A stretch of 43,864 nucleotides of DNA. Origin: Rhodococcus erythropolis NBRC 15567 (GTDB lineage: Bacteria; Actinomycetota; Actinomycetes; Mycobacteriales; Mycobacteriaceae). Below are positions 1 to 6,932 of the stretch, one piece after another. The stretch is taken from positions 1 to 43,864 of the forward strand of contig NZ_BCRM01000032.1 in assembly GCF_001552595.1 (NCBI RefSeq). Reading direction: 5' to 3'. Every line of letters begins with the position of its first letter. The first letter of the stretch is position 1. The notes beneath the pieces were generated by a model. That model was not told where the DNA came from. It saw nothing but the letters and a program-made list of their open reading frames with translations, and did not search any database. A program made the position numbers and the translations under genes.

Positions 1-13
1 CACCCCGCATCGA

Positions 14-58
14 GTGAACGACACACTCACCCTCTCAGACGAGGGGAACGATACGTTC
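14..58. promoter_or_regulatory. Tandem pair of palindromic operator sites (left pair)
   Basis: Two 17-bp sites fit a 7-3-7 inverted repeat. Site A (14-30) reads GTGAACG-ACA-CACTCAC. Site B (44-60) has the perfect core GAACG-ATA-CGTTC at 46-58. Their centres (22 and 52) are 30 bp apart. The same motif and spacing recur at 814-860. They lie beyond the 3' end of the reductase gene, so they probably control a leftward gene outside the window. TetR-family binding is an inference from the symmetry. Confidence 0.55.
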
Positions 59-109
59 ACGCCATTGGGGGCGGGAGCACGACTGACGACGACAGGCGCT
101 CTGCCCGGA

Positions 110-736
110 TCAGCCGATGCCGTCGGCGGTGGCAGTTGCATACTTCGGCCGGCCAGTGGGCAGATACCGCTGGATCGTCACGCCCTTTGGTGTGGCTCGC
201 GATTCGGCCAGCTCGAGTGCGATATCCGGTCCGGTATCGGGAAAGAGTCGTGTGCCCTGGCCTACGACCACCGGAACGATCAGCAGGATCATCTCGTCGA
301 CGAGATCGTTCGCGAGAAGCCAGCGGCACAATTCGCCACTGCCGTGCACCTGAAGCTCGCCGCCGGGTCTGGCTTTCAGTTCGCCGATCGCTGCGGCGGT
401 GTCACCTGAAAGGGCCGTGGTGTTCTTCCATTGCGGATCGGTGACCGTTGTCGAGGCAAGATACTTGGGCCGCGTATTCAAGGCGCTTGCGATCGGGTTG
501 ACCTCTGGATTCTCGAACGCGCCCCAATAACCGGCGAAGATTTCGTAAGTCCGCCGACCGAACAGGAAGGCGTCGGCGCGCTGGTAGACCTGGACAAGGT
601 AAGACATGGCTTCTGTGTCCACCAGCGGCGCGGACCATCCGCCGCGTTCGAATCCGCCGCGTCGATCTTCGTCCGGCCCACCGAGTCCTTGCATCACCCC
701 GTCGAGAGTGACGATGGTAAATGTCGTCAGTTTCAT
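110..736 (-). CDS. Dihydrofolate reductase-fold protein (RibD C-terminal domain family)
   Basis: Protein of 208 aa in the RibD-C/DHFR-like family, which binds NADPH in a Rossmann-like fold; members of the YyaP/YwjB type stand alone and their substrates are mostly unknown. Visible family marks are the N-terminal strand with TLDGVMQ at residues 10-16, FLFGRRTYE near 58-66, HGSGELCRWL near 131-140, and PVVVGQGTRLF near 155-165. I chose the ATG at 736 because it places the conserved first strand at the N-terminus. An in-frame ATG at 748 (four residues longer) sits directly against a GGGGAG sequence and is also possible. The gene stands alone, with paired palindromic operators 78-124 bp upstream and another pair beyond its 3' end, which suggests control by a dedicated repressor. 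It is not a housekeeping folA: it lacks the folA sequence pattern. The biological substrate cannot be deduced. Confidence 0.85.
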   Translation of the reverse strand: MKLTTFTIVTLDGVMQGLGGPDEDRRGGFERGGWSAPLVDTEAMSYLVQVYQRADAFLFGRRTYEIFAGYWGAFENPEVNPIASALNTRPKYLASTTVTDPQWKNTTALSGDTAAAIGELKARPGGELQVHGSGELCRWLLANDLVDEMILLIVPVVVGQGTRLFPDTGPDIALELAESRATPKGVTIQRYLPTGRPKYATATADGIG

Positions 737-813
737 AGTCGTACCCATCTCCCCGGCATCGTCGGATTTCCGCTGTTTCGATATAGACCGTCGGGAAGCG
801 GGAAAGTCATCGA

Positions 814-860
814 GCGAACGTGGCGTTCATCGCCTTGGATCGACCGAACGTGCCGTTCGC
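814..860. promoter_or_regulatory. Tandem pair of palindromic operator sites (right pair)
   Basis: Site C (814-830) reads GCGAACG-TGG-CGTTCAT and site D (844-860) reads CCGAACG-TGC-CGTTCGC. Both have a perfect GAACG-N3-CGTTC core, and the centres (822 and 852) are exactly 30 bp apart, matching the pair at 14-60. They lie between the 3' end of the adenylate cyclase gene and the start of the leftward reductase gene, so the reductase is the likely target. Confidence 0.6.
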
Positions 861-878
861 TCAAGGTGGGCGGTGAGA

Positions 879-2471
879 TCAGGGCTGAACGGGCACAGAG
901 TCTGCCGGGATGGTCTCGGACTCCAAGGCGTCGCAGGGAATCGCGAGCTCGGTCTGTTCGAGGCGGCCACGAAGGGTGATGTTCTCGGTGATCGACCACT
1001 GTGCGGCTTCGGCGCTGTCAGCGGCGGCCACAGCCCGTCCGGATGCGGCGAGGTTACCCGGAACCGTCTTGGCGACCTCGGACAGTCGCGCTGCTTCGTT
1101 GACGGGATCACCGATGACGGTGTACTCGAATCTTTCTCGCGCACCGACGTTTCCGGCAACAGCAATTCCCGCAGCGACGCCGATACCCGCGCTCACTTCC
1201 GGAACTTCGGCACGCAGGCGCTGCCGAATCTTGCGGGCGGCGGCGAGTGCACTGCCGGCGTGATCGTCGAGTGTCGTCGGCGCTCCGAAAATTGCCAGCG
1301 CCGCGTCGCCTTCGAACTTGTTGACGAATCCGCCGTGTGCATCTACCTCGTCGACGATGACGTCGAAGAATCGGTTGAGTAGAGCGACCACCGCGGTAGG
1401 GGAGTTGGTTGCCGCGATCGTGGTCGATCCGATGACGTCGACGAAGAGAACGGCAACGTCGCGTTCTTCACCGCCGAGTTCCGGGTTTCGGCGAACCGCG
1501 TTTGCGGCAACCTCGTGTCCGACGTGGCGCCCGAAGAGGTCGCGAATCCTCTCGCGCTCGCGCAGGCCCTCGGCCATGCGATTGAAGCCGGTCTGCAGCA
1601 GTCCCAATTCGGTCCCGTCGTACACGACGACGGACGCGGTGAGGTCGCCACGGGTGACTTGCTCCATGCCTCGGCGTACGGACCGAATGGGGGCCGCGGC
1701 TGATCGGATGTTGATGTACGTCAGCCCGAGTCCGACGCACAGAGTGATCCCGCCGATGACGAGGATCGCGGTCGCGAGGGCTTGCCACGAAGCAGGTCGG
1801 ATGAAGCTGAAGACCGCTACGAGCATCAAGCCGGTGACGGGGACCCCGCTTCCGAGCAGCCAGACGAGGATTGTCCGGCCGGTCAGTCCGAGAACGGCAG
1901 CCTTGCGGGGCGCTCCGGATTCGAGTGCACGCGCAGCAATCGGGCGGAGTGCGAACTCGCTGAGCAGGTAGCAGAAAGCGCAGGTGGTGATACCGCTGAA
2001 AGCCACGGTGAACAGAACTTTCGGAATGGTGTCGGGGTCGACGATTCCGTACATGGTCGTGAAGGTGATGAGCGCGGCCGTCCACAGGACGGCTTGCACT
2101 CGGGTCAGCCGCCACGGCCCGCGCAACGCCGCGCGTTGATTCTGCTCGGTTGGCCGGTGATCCTCGGTGGCCCACCGGAGATCCCTCATGAGGCGTTTGG
2201 TGCCCCACAGAAGTCCGATGAGAAAGACACACCCGATGAAGACGGGCACGGCAATAAAGTTGATCCACGCGAATTCGGGGTGGATGATCTCGGGTCCGGG
2301 AACCACGAATCCGACGAGCACGATCGCCAGCACCGCTCCGATCAGGTTGGTGACCAGGAGAGGGGCGGTGAGTAGTGCCTGGACGCGGATTCGGCGGCGC
2401 CTGGGGCTTTCGTCGGTGGATCCGAGCAGCCACGACCCAAGGGGCGCACTCGGGACACGGCTTCGCTGCAT
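879..2471 (-). CDS. Six-TM class III adenylate cyclase with HAMP domain
   Basis: A 530-aa membrane enzyme expected to make cAMP from ATP on the cytoplasmic side. Six hydrophobic segments lie at about 34-56, 68-90, 124-146, 150-172, 197-222 and 230-252. A HAMP linker (253-306) and a class III cyclase domain (about 335-515) follow. All key catalytic positions are present: metal-binding D345 (FVDVIGST) and D389 (FEGDAALAIFG), purine-selecting K385 and D455 (VIGDPVNEAARL), and transition-state residues N458 and R462. The single domain must homodimerise. Architecture and position beside nucS match the M. tuberculosis Rv1318c-Rv1320c cyclases. Only 42 bp separate its ATG from the divergent nucS start, so the promoters must overlap. 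A phosphodiesterase-like gene that could remove cAMP lies at 23.5 kb. The stimulus sensed by the membrane part is unknown. Confidence 0.93.
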   Translation of the reverse strand: MQRSRVPSAPLGSWLLGSTDESPRRRRIRVQALLTAPLLVTNLIGAVLAIVLVGFVVPGPEIIHPEFAWINFIAVPVFIGCVFLIGLLWGTKRLMRDLRWATEDHRPTEQNQRAALRGPWRLTRVQAVLWTAALITFTTMYGIVDPDTIPKVLFTVAFSGITTCAFCYLLSEFALRPIAARALESGAPRKAAVLGLTGRTILVWLLGSGVPVTGLMLVAVFSFIRPASWQALATAILVIGGITLCVGLGLTYINIRSAAAPIRSVRRGMEQVTRGDLTASVVVYDGTELGLLQTGFNRMAEGLRERERIRDLFGRHVGHEVAANAVRRNPELGGEERDVAVLFVDVIGSTTIAATNSPTAVVALLNRFFDVIVDEVDAHGGFVNKFEGDAALAIFGAPTTLDDHAGSALAAARKIRQRLRAEVPEVSAGIGVAAGIAVAGNVGARERFEYTVIGDPVNEAARLSEVAKTVPGNLAASGRAVAAADSAEAAQWSITENITLRGRLEQTELAIPCDALESETIPADSVPVQP

Positions 2472-2501
2472 AGTGTGTCGAGAGTAGTCGTAATGATCGC
2501 T

Positions 2502-2507
2502 TAGGGT
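2502..2507 (+). promoter_or_regulatory. Putative -10 box of leaderless nucS
   Basis: TAGGGT lies 6 nt before the GTG start codon of nucS. This places the expected transcription start at or next to the start codon, so the mRNA would lack a leader. Only a weak GGTGG sequence could serve as a Shine-Dalgarno. Confidence 0.5.
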
Positions 2508-2513
2508 GGTCCG

Positions 2514-3188
2514 GTGCGCCTAGTTATTGCTCGTTGCCGTGTCGATTATGTGGGACGCCTGACCTCCCACCTCCCTACCGCAAGACGACTGCTGTTGGTG
2601 AAGGCCGACGGTTCGGTCAGCATTCATGCCGATGACCGGGCGTACAAGCCGCTGAACTGGATGAGTCCGCCGTGCTGGTTGGTCGAGACCACCGGCGACA
2701 GCGACGACATCCTGTGGGTCGTCACCAACAAGGCGGGCGAGGAGCTTCGGATCACTCTCGAAGAGGTCGAGCACGATTCGTCGTATGAACTCGGTCTCGA
2801 TCCGGGATTGATCAAGGACGGAGTCGAGGCACACCTTCAAGAACTTCTGGCGGAGCATGTCGAGACACTCGGCCCCGGCTACACGTTGGTGCGGCGCGAG
2901 TACATGACGGCCATCGGGCCGGTCGACCTTCTGGTCCGTGACGCGGACGGTGCATCGGTGGCGGTGGAGATCAAGCGCCGCGGCGAGATCGACGGCGTCG
3001 AGCAGTTGACGCGGTACCTGGAGTTGCTCAACCGCGATCCTCTGCTCGCGCCGGTCACGGGAGTTTTTGCAGCGCAACAGATCAAGCCGCAGGCAAAGAC
3101 TTTGGCCAACGACCGTGGGATCCGTTGCCTGGTCTTGGACTACGAGGCCTTGCGTGGTACCGAAAGCACCGAGTTCCGACTTTTCTGA
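2514..3188 (+). CDS. nucS: Mismatch-specific endonuclease NucS/EndoMS
   Basis: NucS cuts both strands at mismatched bases and starts the non-canonical mismatch repair of actinobacteria and some archaea that lack MutS/MutL. The 224-aa protein has an N-terminal DNA-binding/dimer half and a C-terminal restriction-like nuclease half. The catalytic triad is visible as D138 (GPVDLL) and E152/K154 (VEIKRR). The conserved [11 protein letters not shown] helix follows at 165-175. The protein ends in FRLF, resembling the C-terminal peptide through which NucS contacts the beta clamp. Near residue-for-residue similarity to Rv1321 supports the GTG start. A TAGGGT hexamer 6 nt upstream suggests a leaderless message. 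It is divergent from the cyclase and followed after 19 bp by a small gene with its own putative promoter. Confidence 0.97.
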   Translation: MRLVIARCRVDYVGRLTSHLPTARRLLLVKADGSVSIHADDRAYKPLNWMSPPCWLVETTGDSDDILWVVTNKAGEELRITLEEVEHDSSYELGLDPGLIKDGVEAHLQELLAEHVETLGPGYTLVRREYMTAIGPVDLLVRDADGASVAVEIKRRGEIDGVEQLTRYLELLNRDPLLAPVTGVFAAQQIKPQAKTLANDRGIRCLVLDYEALRGTESTEFRLF

Positions 3189-3195
3189 CGCTGTT

Positions 3196-3201
3196 TAGAC
3201 T
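3196..3201 (+). promoter_or_regulatory. Putative -10 box of the leaderless gene at 3208
   Basis: TAGACT, immediately after the nucS stop codon, ends 6 nt before the ATG at 3208. There is no Shine-Dalgarno sequence. The arrangement matches the other putative leaderless starts in this window. Confidence 0.45.
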
Positions 3202-3207
3202 CGAACC

Positions 3208-3552
3208 ATGCCGCGCCGCAAACCTTCGCCGAAGCAATCCCGTCGAACGGATACTCGGCGTGCTCGGGATTCGAGCGCGGAATCGCAGTCACCCAGTGGT
3301 GTGTTGTTCGGCGGGGCGCTGGTCCGGGAGGAGCCAGGGCCGGGCGGTGAAATGTACATGGTGAGGCCGATACCCGGCTCCAACGCGACGAAGTTCTATC
3401 GCTGCCCCGGTTGTGATCACGACATCAGGCCCGGTGTCGCCCATGTGGTGACGTGGCCTTCGGAACCGGGCGGCGCGAACGAACGTCGACACTGGCACAC
3501 CGGATGCTGGTCAGGCCGCGGAACTCGCAGCCTGACCAGACGGTGGTCCTGA
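3208..3552 (+). CDS. Small Cys/His protein, Rv1322-like, function unknown
   Basis: A 114-aa protein with a basic, probably disordered N-terminus (residues 1-30, rich in Arg, Lys and Ser). The compact C-terminal half holds YRCPGCDHDI (C66, C69), then HVVTWP and RRHWHTGCW (H95, H97, C100). The CxxC plus HxH...C pattern looks like a zinc-binding knuckle, but no metal has been shown. The position directly after nucS is the same as Rv1322 in M. tuberculosis, and a conserved nucS neighbour could be linked to DNA maintenance (inference). No enzymatic motif is recognised. The gene converges on the DivIVA-domain gene, the stop codons lying 7 bp apart. Confidence 0.8.
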   Translation: MPRRKPSPKQSRRTDTRRARDSSAESQSPSGVLFGGALVREEPGPGGEMYMVRPIPGSNATKFYRCPGCDHDIRPGVAHVVTWPSEPGGANERRHWHTGCWSGRGTRSLTRRWS

Positions 3553-3559
3553 GCGTCGA

Positions 3560-4603
3560 TCAGTTCCGGGACTGGGCTCGCTGCTCGACGGCGCGGGTGT
3601 CGATCTCGGCGGTGTTGGTCTCGTCCGAGTCCTCGAGAACATCGTCTTCGTCGATACTCGGTTCTGAGTCGACCGGATCGGAGTCGGCCTTCTTGTCTTC
3701 GATCTCGAGATCTTCCTCGGCTTCGACGATGACCGGAGCGGGCGGTGCATCGAGGAGTTCGCTCTCCCGGTTGACCGATGCGAGCATGGCCGGAACCGAA
3801 TCGAGTTGTCCCCGAATGCCCAAGAGCTGAGCCAGGATTCGACCACGGAGAACACGCAGTTCTTCGGTCAGTTCCTTCGCGTGAGCGATCTTGCGCTCGG
3901 ACTGATCGGTGGCGGCCTGCAGCCTGCGCTGAGCCTCGTGCGACGCATCGGAGAGTCGACGCTCGGCCTCTGCCTTGCTCGACGACTCCAGGTCGTTGAC
4001 GGCGGCGACGACCTTGGCGCGACGCTCGGACATCGAGATGTCGAAGTCTTCGCGGATCTGAGTGCGCTTGGCCTCGGACTCGGCAGCCAGGCGATCCCGC
4101 TCGGCCTGTGCGGCTTCGACGATCCGGGCGGCCTCGGTACGGGCCTGCGCCATGGTCTGCTCGTGCATGGTTTCCATCGCATTGCGACGGTCCTCGAGTT
4201 CGGCGATCAGCGACTCGTAGTGACCGCGCAGGCGGGCGCCGTCCTGTTCGGCGATGGAGGTCATCTCGGCTGCGTCGGCCTCGGCCTTCGCGCGCACCTC
4301 CGAAGCCTCGTCGGAGGCAAGGCGCAGCATGCGGCTGATGCGATCGCTCATGCCCTCCGCAGTGGTGGGCGGTACCGAGAGGCGGTCGACGTCCTTGCGG
4401 AGGTCGTCGATGTCGTCGCGTGCATCGTCGAGCTGCTTGGCAAGGTCACGGGCCTGCGCAGCGGCAGCATCACGATCGGCCGCGGTAACTCGCAGCTCCG
4501 CGTCGAATCGCTCGAAGTAGTTACGTACCTCGTCGCGGTCGTATCCCTTCCGTGCGATCTGGAACGGAAGTTGGATCGAACCGCGGTCCTGCTCGTATGC
4601 CAT
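3560..4603 (-). CDS. DivIVA-domain coiled-coil protein
   Basis: A 347-aa protein. Residues 12-36 (PFQIARKGYDRDEVRNYFER) resemble the DivIVA membrane-targeting N-terminus. Nearly continuous coiled coil follows from about 37 to 255, rich in Ala, Glu, Arg and Asp. The C-terminal tail (285-347) is acidic and low in complexity. It is not Wag31 itself: that protein has a different N-terminus and sits in the division cluster. Such proteins usually mark curved or septal membrane and organise cell-wall growth, so a role in polar growth or septation is reasonable but unproven. The gene is transcribed leftward between the nucS and epimerase groups. I know of no equivalent at this position in M. tuberculosis. 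A TAGATT hexamer 6 nt before the ATG suggests its own leaderless promoter. Confidence 0.82.
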   Translation of the reverse strand: MAYEQDRGSIQLPFQIARKGYDRDEVRNYFERFDAELRVTAADRDAAAAQARDLAKQLDDARDDIDDLRKDVDRLSVPPTTAEGMSDRISRMLRLASDEASEVRAKAEADAAEMTSIAEQDGARLRGHYESLIAELEDRRNAMETMHEQTMAQARTEAARIVEAAQAERDRLAAESEAKRTQIREDFDISMSERRAKVVAAVNDLESSSKAEAERRLSDASHEAQRRLQAATDQSERKIAHAKELTEELRVLRGRILAQLLGIRGQLDSVPAMLASVNRESELLDAPPAPVIVEAEEDLEIEDKKADSDPVDSEPSIDEDDVLEDSDETNTAEIDTRAVEQRAQSRN

Positions 4604-4609
4604 GGCGAC

Positions 4610-4615
4610 AATCTA
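4610..4615 (-). promoter_or_regulatory. Putative -10 box of the leaderless DivIVA-domain gene
   Basis: On the minus strand TAGATT ends 6 nt before the ATG at 4603. No ribosome binding site is seen. Confidence 0.45.
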
Positions 4616-4643
4616 CCTGGCATACGAGCTGGAGTCGGGTCTG

Positions 4644-5117
4644 CTAGTGGCTCGCGTCGGGTTCGACCAGTTCCACCAGGACGCCGCCGGCGTCCTTCGG
4701 GTGAATGAAGTTGATGCGCGAGTTGGCCGTACCGCGCCGGGGAGCGTCGTACAGCAACCGAACGCCGCGCTCGCGAAGCTCGGCGGAGATGGCGTCGATG
4801 TCGGTGACCCGGTAGGCGAGCTGCTGCAGTCCGGGGCCGCTTCGGTCGATGAACTTGGCGATGGTCGAGTTCTCGTCCAGTGGTGCGAGCAGCTGAACGG
4901 CAGTGGATCCGGCGGGGGAGCCGACGACGGAGAGCATGGCTTCGCGCACGCCCTGCGATTCGTTGATTTCCTCGTGGGTCGACGCCATGCCCAGGTGCTG
5001 CGTGTACCACGCGATTGCCGCGTCGAGATCGGGCACCGCGATTCCGACGTGATCGATCGCGACGACGAGGTCGGACGACAAAGGTGCGAGTGCAGAACTG
5101 GGGGAGGTCTGTGTCAT
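4644..5117 (-). CDS. mce: Methylmalonyl-CoA epimerase
   Basis: The enzyme interconverts (2S)- and (2R)-methylmalonyl-CoA, linking propionyl-CoA breakdown and the methylmalonyl-CoA mutase step. The 157-aa protein has two VOC/glyoxalase repeats. Family marks are IDHVGIAV (H23), ESQGVREAML, VQLLAPL (Q75), STIAKFI, SRINFIHPKDAGGVLVELVE (E149). Of the four cobalt ligands known in the Propionibacterium enzyme (His, Gln, His, Glu), three are present. The third His falls in GLQQLAY (Q98-Q99), where that enzyme has GLHHMAW. I chose the ATG at 5117, which lies 7 nt after a TACCGT hexamer. A longer reading frame from 5153 would run through the palindromic promoter. It is divergent from the thiolase and corresponds to Rv1322A. 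Confidence 0.92.
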   Translation of the reverse strand: MTQTSPSSALAPLSSDLVVAIDHVGIAVPDLDAAIAWYTQHLGMASTHEEINESQGVREAMLSVVGSPAGSTAVQLLAPLDENSTIAKFIDRSGPGLQQLAYRVTDIDAISAELRERGVRLLYDAPRRGTANSRINFIHPKDAGGVLVELVEPDASH

Positions 5118-5124
5118 ACCTTTC

Positions 5125-5140
5125 ACGGTAGCGCTACCGT
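5125..5140. promoter_or_regulatory. Perfect 16-bp palindrome carrying divergent -10 boxes
   Basis: The sequence ACGGTAGCGCTACCGT is a perfect palindrome. Each arm contains TACCGT, one on each strand. On the minus strand it ends 7 nt before the epimerase ATG, consistent with a leaderless start. On the plus strand it would start a leader of about 78 nt before the thiolase. The palindrome may be a divergent promoter core, an operator, or both. Confidence 0.5.
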
Positions 5141-5224
5141 TTGAGGAGTACACGTCGGGATGTGACTTGGCTCTTAGGCCGCACGGAACCGACGACTATG
5201 TCTCTTTTGCAGCCGGAGGAAATC

Positions 5225-6418
5225 GTGACCAGTTCTGTGATTGTTGCGGGAGCTCGTACCCCGATGGGTCGACTCCTCGGATCGTTGAAAGACCTCTCCG
5301 GGTCCGACCTCGGCGGCATCGCCATCAAAGGCGCCCTCGACAAGTCCGGAGTCGCCCCCGAACAAGTCGACTACGTCATCATGGGACAGGTCCTCACCGC
5401 CGGCGCCGGCCAGATGCCCGCCCGCCAAGCCGCCGTCGCCGCCGGCATCCCCATGAACGTCCCCGCCCTGAGCATCAACAAAGTGTGCCTCTCCGGTATC
5501 GACGCCATCGCCCTCGCCGACCAACTCATCCGCGCCGGCGAATTCGACATCGTCGTCGCCGGCGGGCAGGAATCGATGTCCCGCGCACCCCACATGCTCG
5601 AAAAAAGCCGCGAAGGCTTCAAATACGGCGACGTCACCCTCCGCGACCACATGGCCTACGACGGCCTCCACGACATCTTCACCGACCAGGCCATGGGCCT
5701 GCTCACCGAACAAGTCAACCAACAAGAAACCACCCACATCACCCGCGCCGAGCAGGACGCCTTCGCCGCCGCCTCACACCAGAACGCGGCCCGCGCCTGG
5801 AAAGACGGCTACTTCGACAACGAAGTAGTCCCCGTCTCCATCCCCCAACGCAAGGGCGAGCCGATCGTCTTCGCCCAGGACGAAGGCATCCGCGCCGACA
5901 CCACCACCGAATCCCTCGGCAAACTGCGTCCCGCGTTCAGCAAGGACGGCACCATCACCGCCGGCTCCGCCTCCCCGATCTCCGACGGCGCCGCCGCCGT
6001 GATCGTGATGAGCAAAACCAAAGCCGAAGAACTCGGCCTGACCTGGATCGCGGAAATCGGCGCCCACGGCGTCGTCGCCGGACCCGACTCCACCCTCCAG
6101 TCCCAACCCGCCCGCGCCATCGCCAAGGCCTGCGCCAAGGAAGGCATCGACCCCACCGACCTCGACCTCGTCGAAATCAACGAAGCGTTCGCCGCCGTCG
6201 GGATCGCCTCCACCCGCGAACTCGGCCTCGACCCCGCCAAGGTCAACGTCAACGGCGGCGCCATCGCCGTCGGACACCCCCTCGGCATGTCCGGCGCCCG
6301 CATCGCCCTGCACCTCGCCCTCGAACTGCAACGCCGCGGCGGCGGCATCGGCGCAGCCGCACTCTGCGGCGGCGGCGGACAAGGCGACGCACTCATCATC
6401 CGCGTCCCCAAGGCTTGA
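5225..6418 (+). CDS. Acetyl-CoA acetyltransferase (thiolase), FadA4-like
   Basis: A thiolase that condenses two acetyl-CoA to acetoacetyl-CoA or runs the reverse cleavage. The 397-aa length is typical. Catalytic residues are C88 ([10 protein letters not shown]) as nucleophile, H351 ([14 protein letters not shown]) and C381 ([12 protein letters not shown]) as acid/base; the NEAFA motif lies at 319-323. The GTG at 5225 follows a clear GGAGG with 5 nt spacing and gives the usual thiolase N-terminus, so in-frame codons back to 5141 are rejected. Position matches Rv1323 (fadA4). Codon use is striking: third positions are mostly C, Gln, Glu and Lys often take CAA, GAA and AAA, and the coding strand is visibly short of G compared with its neighbours. 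A hairpin follows the stop. Confidence 0.95.
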   Translation: MTSSVIVAGARTPMGRLLGSLKDLSGSDLGGIAIKGALDKSGVAPEQVDYVIMGQVLTAGAGQMPARQAAVAAGIPMNVPALSINKVCLSGIDAIALADQLIRAGEFDIVVAGGQESMSRAPHMLEKSREGFKYGDVTLRDHMAYDGLHDIFTDQAMGLLTEQVNQQETTHITRAEQDAFAAASHQNAARAWKDGYFDNEVVPVSIPQRKGEPIVFAQDEGIRADTTTESLGKLRPAFSKDGTITAGSASPISDGAAAVIVMSKTKAEELGLTWIAEIGAHGVVAGPDSTLQSQPARAIAKACAKEGIDPTDLDLVEINEAFAAVGIASTRELGLDPAKVNVNGGAIAVGHPLGMSGARIALHLALELQRRGGGIGAAALCGGGGQGDALIIRVPKA

Positions 6419-6454
6419 GTGTCTAAATACACCTGAACGAGCGCTCTCGCTCTG

Positions 6455-6494
6455 CGACGCCCCGTGGTTTTGCTCACACAACTACGGGGCGTCG
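6455..6494. terminator. Hairpin after the thiolase gene
   Basis: An 11-bp perfect stem (CGACGCCCCGT at 6455-6465 with its complement at 6484-6494) has an 18-nt loop. There is no strong T tract, so it is only a likely terminator. Confidence 0.45.
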
Positions 6495-6518
6495 TAGTTG
6501 TTCGGGCACAATGGCCTC

Positions 6519-6881
6519 ATGGCGAACATCTTTGACGTATCCACTCCCGCGAAACGCTTCCGTCTGGTGGCGTGGTGGGAAGCTGTGACCTGGGCGGCCT
6601 TGCTGGTTGCCATGTTCTTCAAGTGGGTCCTCGGACACGAAGAAGCGATTCGCATCCCCGGAATGGTCCACGGCACCGCGGGCTTCCTGGTGTTCATCGT
6701 TGTTGCTCTGCTGACTGCGTGGTCGCTCAAGTGGGATATCAAGACCACGATCCTTGCGCTGATCTCGAGCGTTCCCCCGTTCGGCACCGTCATATTCGAA
6801 CGCTGGGCAGTGCGAAACGGCAAGCTCGGTGAGCTGTCCACGGAGTTCGAGGCGTCCAAGGGCAACGCGGCGCTCGTCTGA
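6519..6881 (+). CDS. DUF3817 integral membrane protein
   Basis: A 120-aa membrane protein of the actinobacterial DUF3817 family, function unknown. Family marks are PAKRFRLVAWWEAVTW at the N-terminus, the IPGMVHG motif near 47-53, and a third hydrophobic stretch containing SVPPFGTVIFERWAV near 84-98. Three transmembrane segments are expected (about 18-36, 55-75, 77-95). I chose the ATG at 6519 because DUF3817 proteins begin just before the conserved KRFR segment; an in-frame TTG at 6498 is possible. It sits alone between a hairpin and the thioredoxin-like gene. A second family member lies at 25742-26122. Confidence 0.85.
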   Translation: MANIFDVSTPAKRFRLVAWWEAVTWAALLVAMFFKWVLGHEEAIRIPGMVHGTAGFLVFIVVALLTAWSLKWDIKTTILALISSVPPFGTVIFERWAVRNGKLGELSTEFEASKGNAALV

Positions 6882-6932
6882 GTGCTGCATCCCTCTACGT
6901 AGCTTCGCGCAACTCGTGACAAACTGGGAGTC

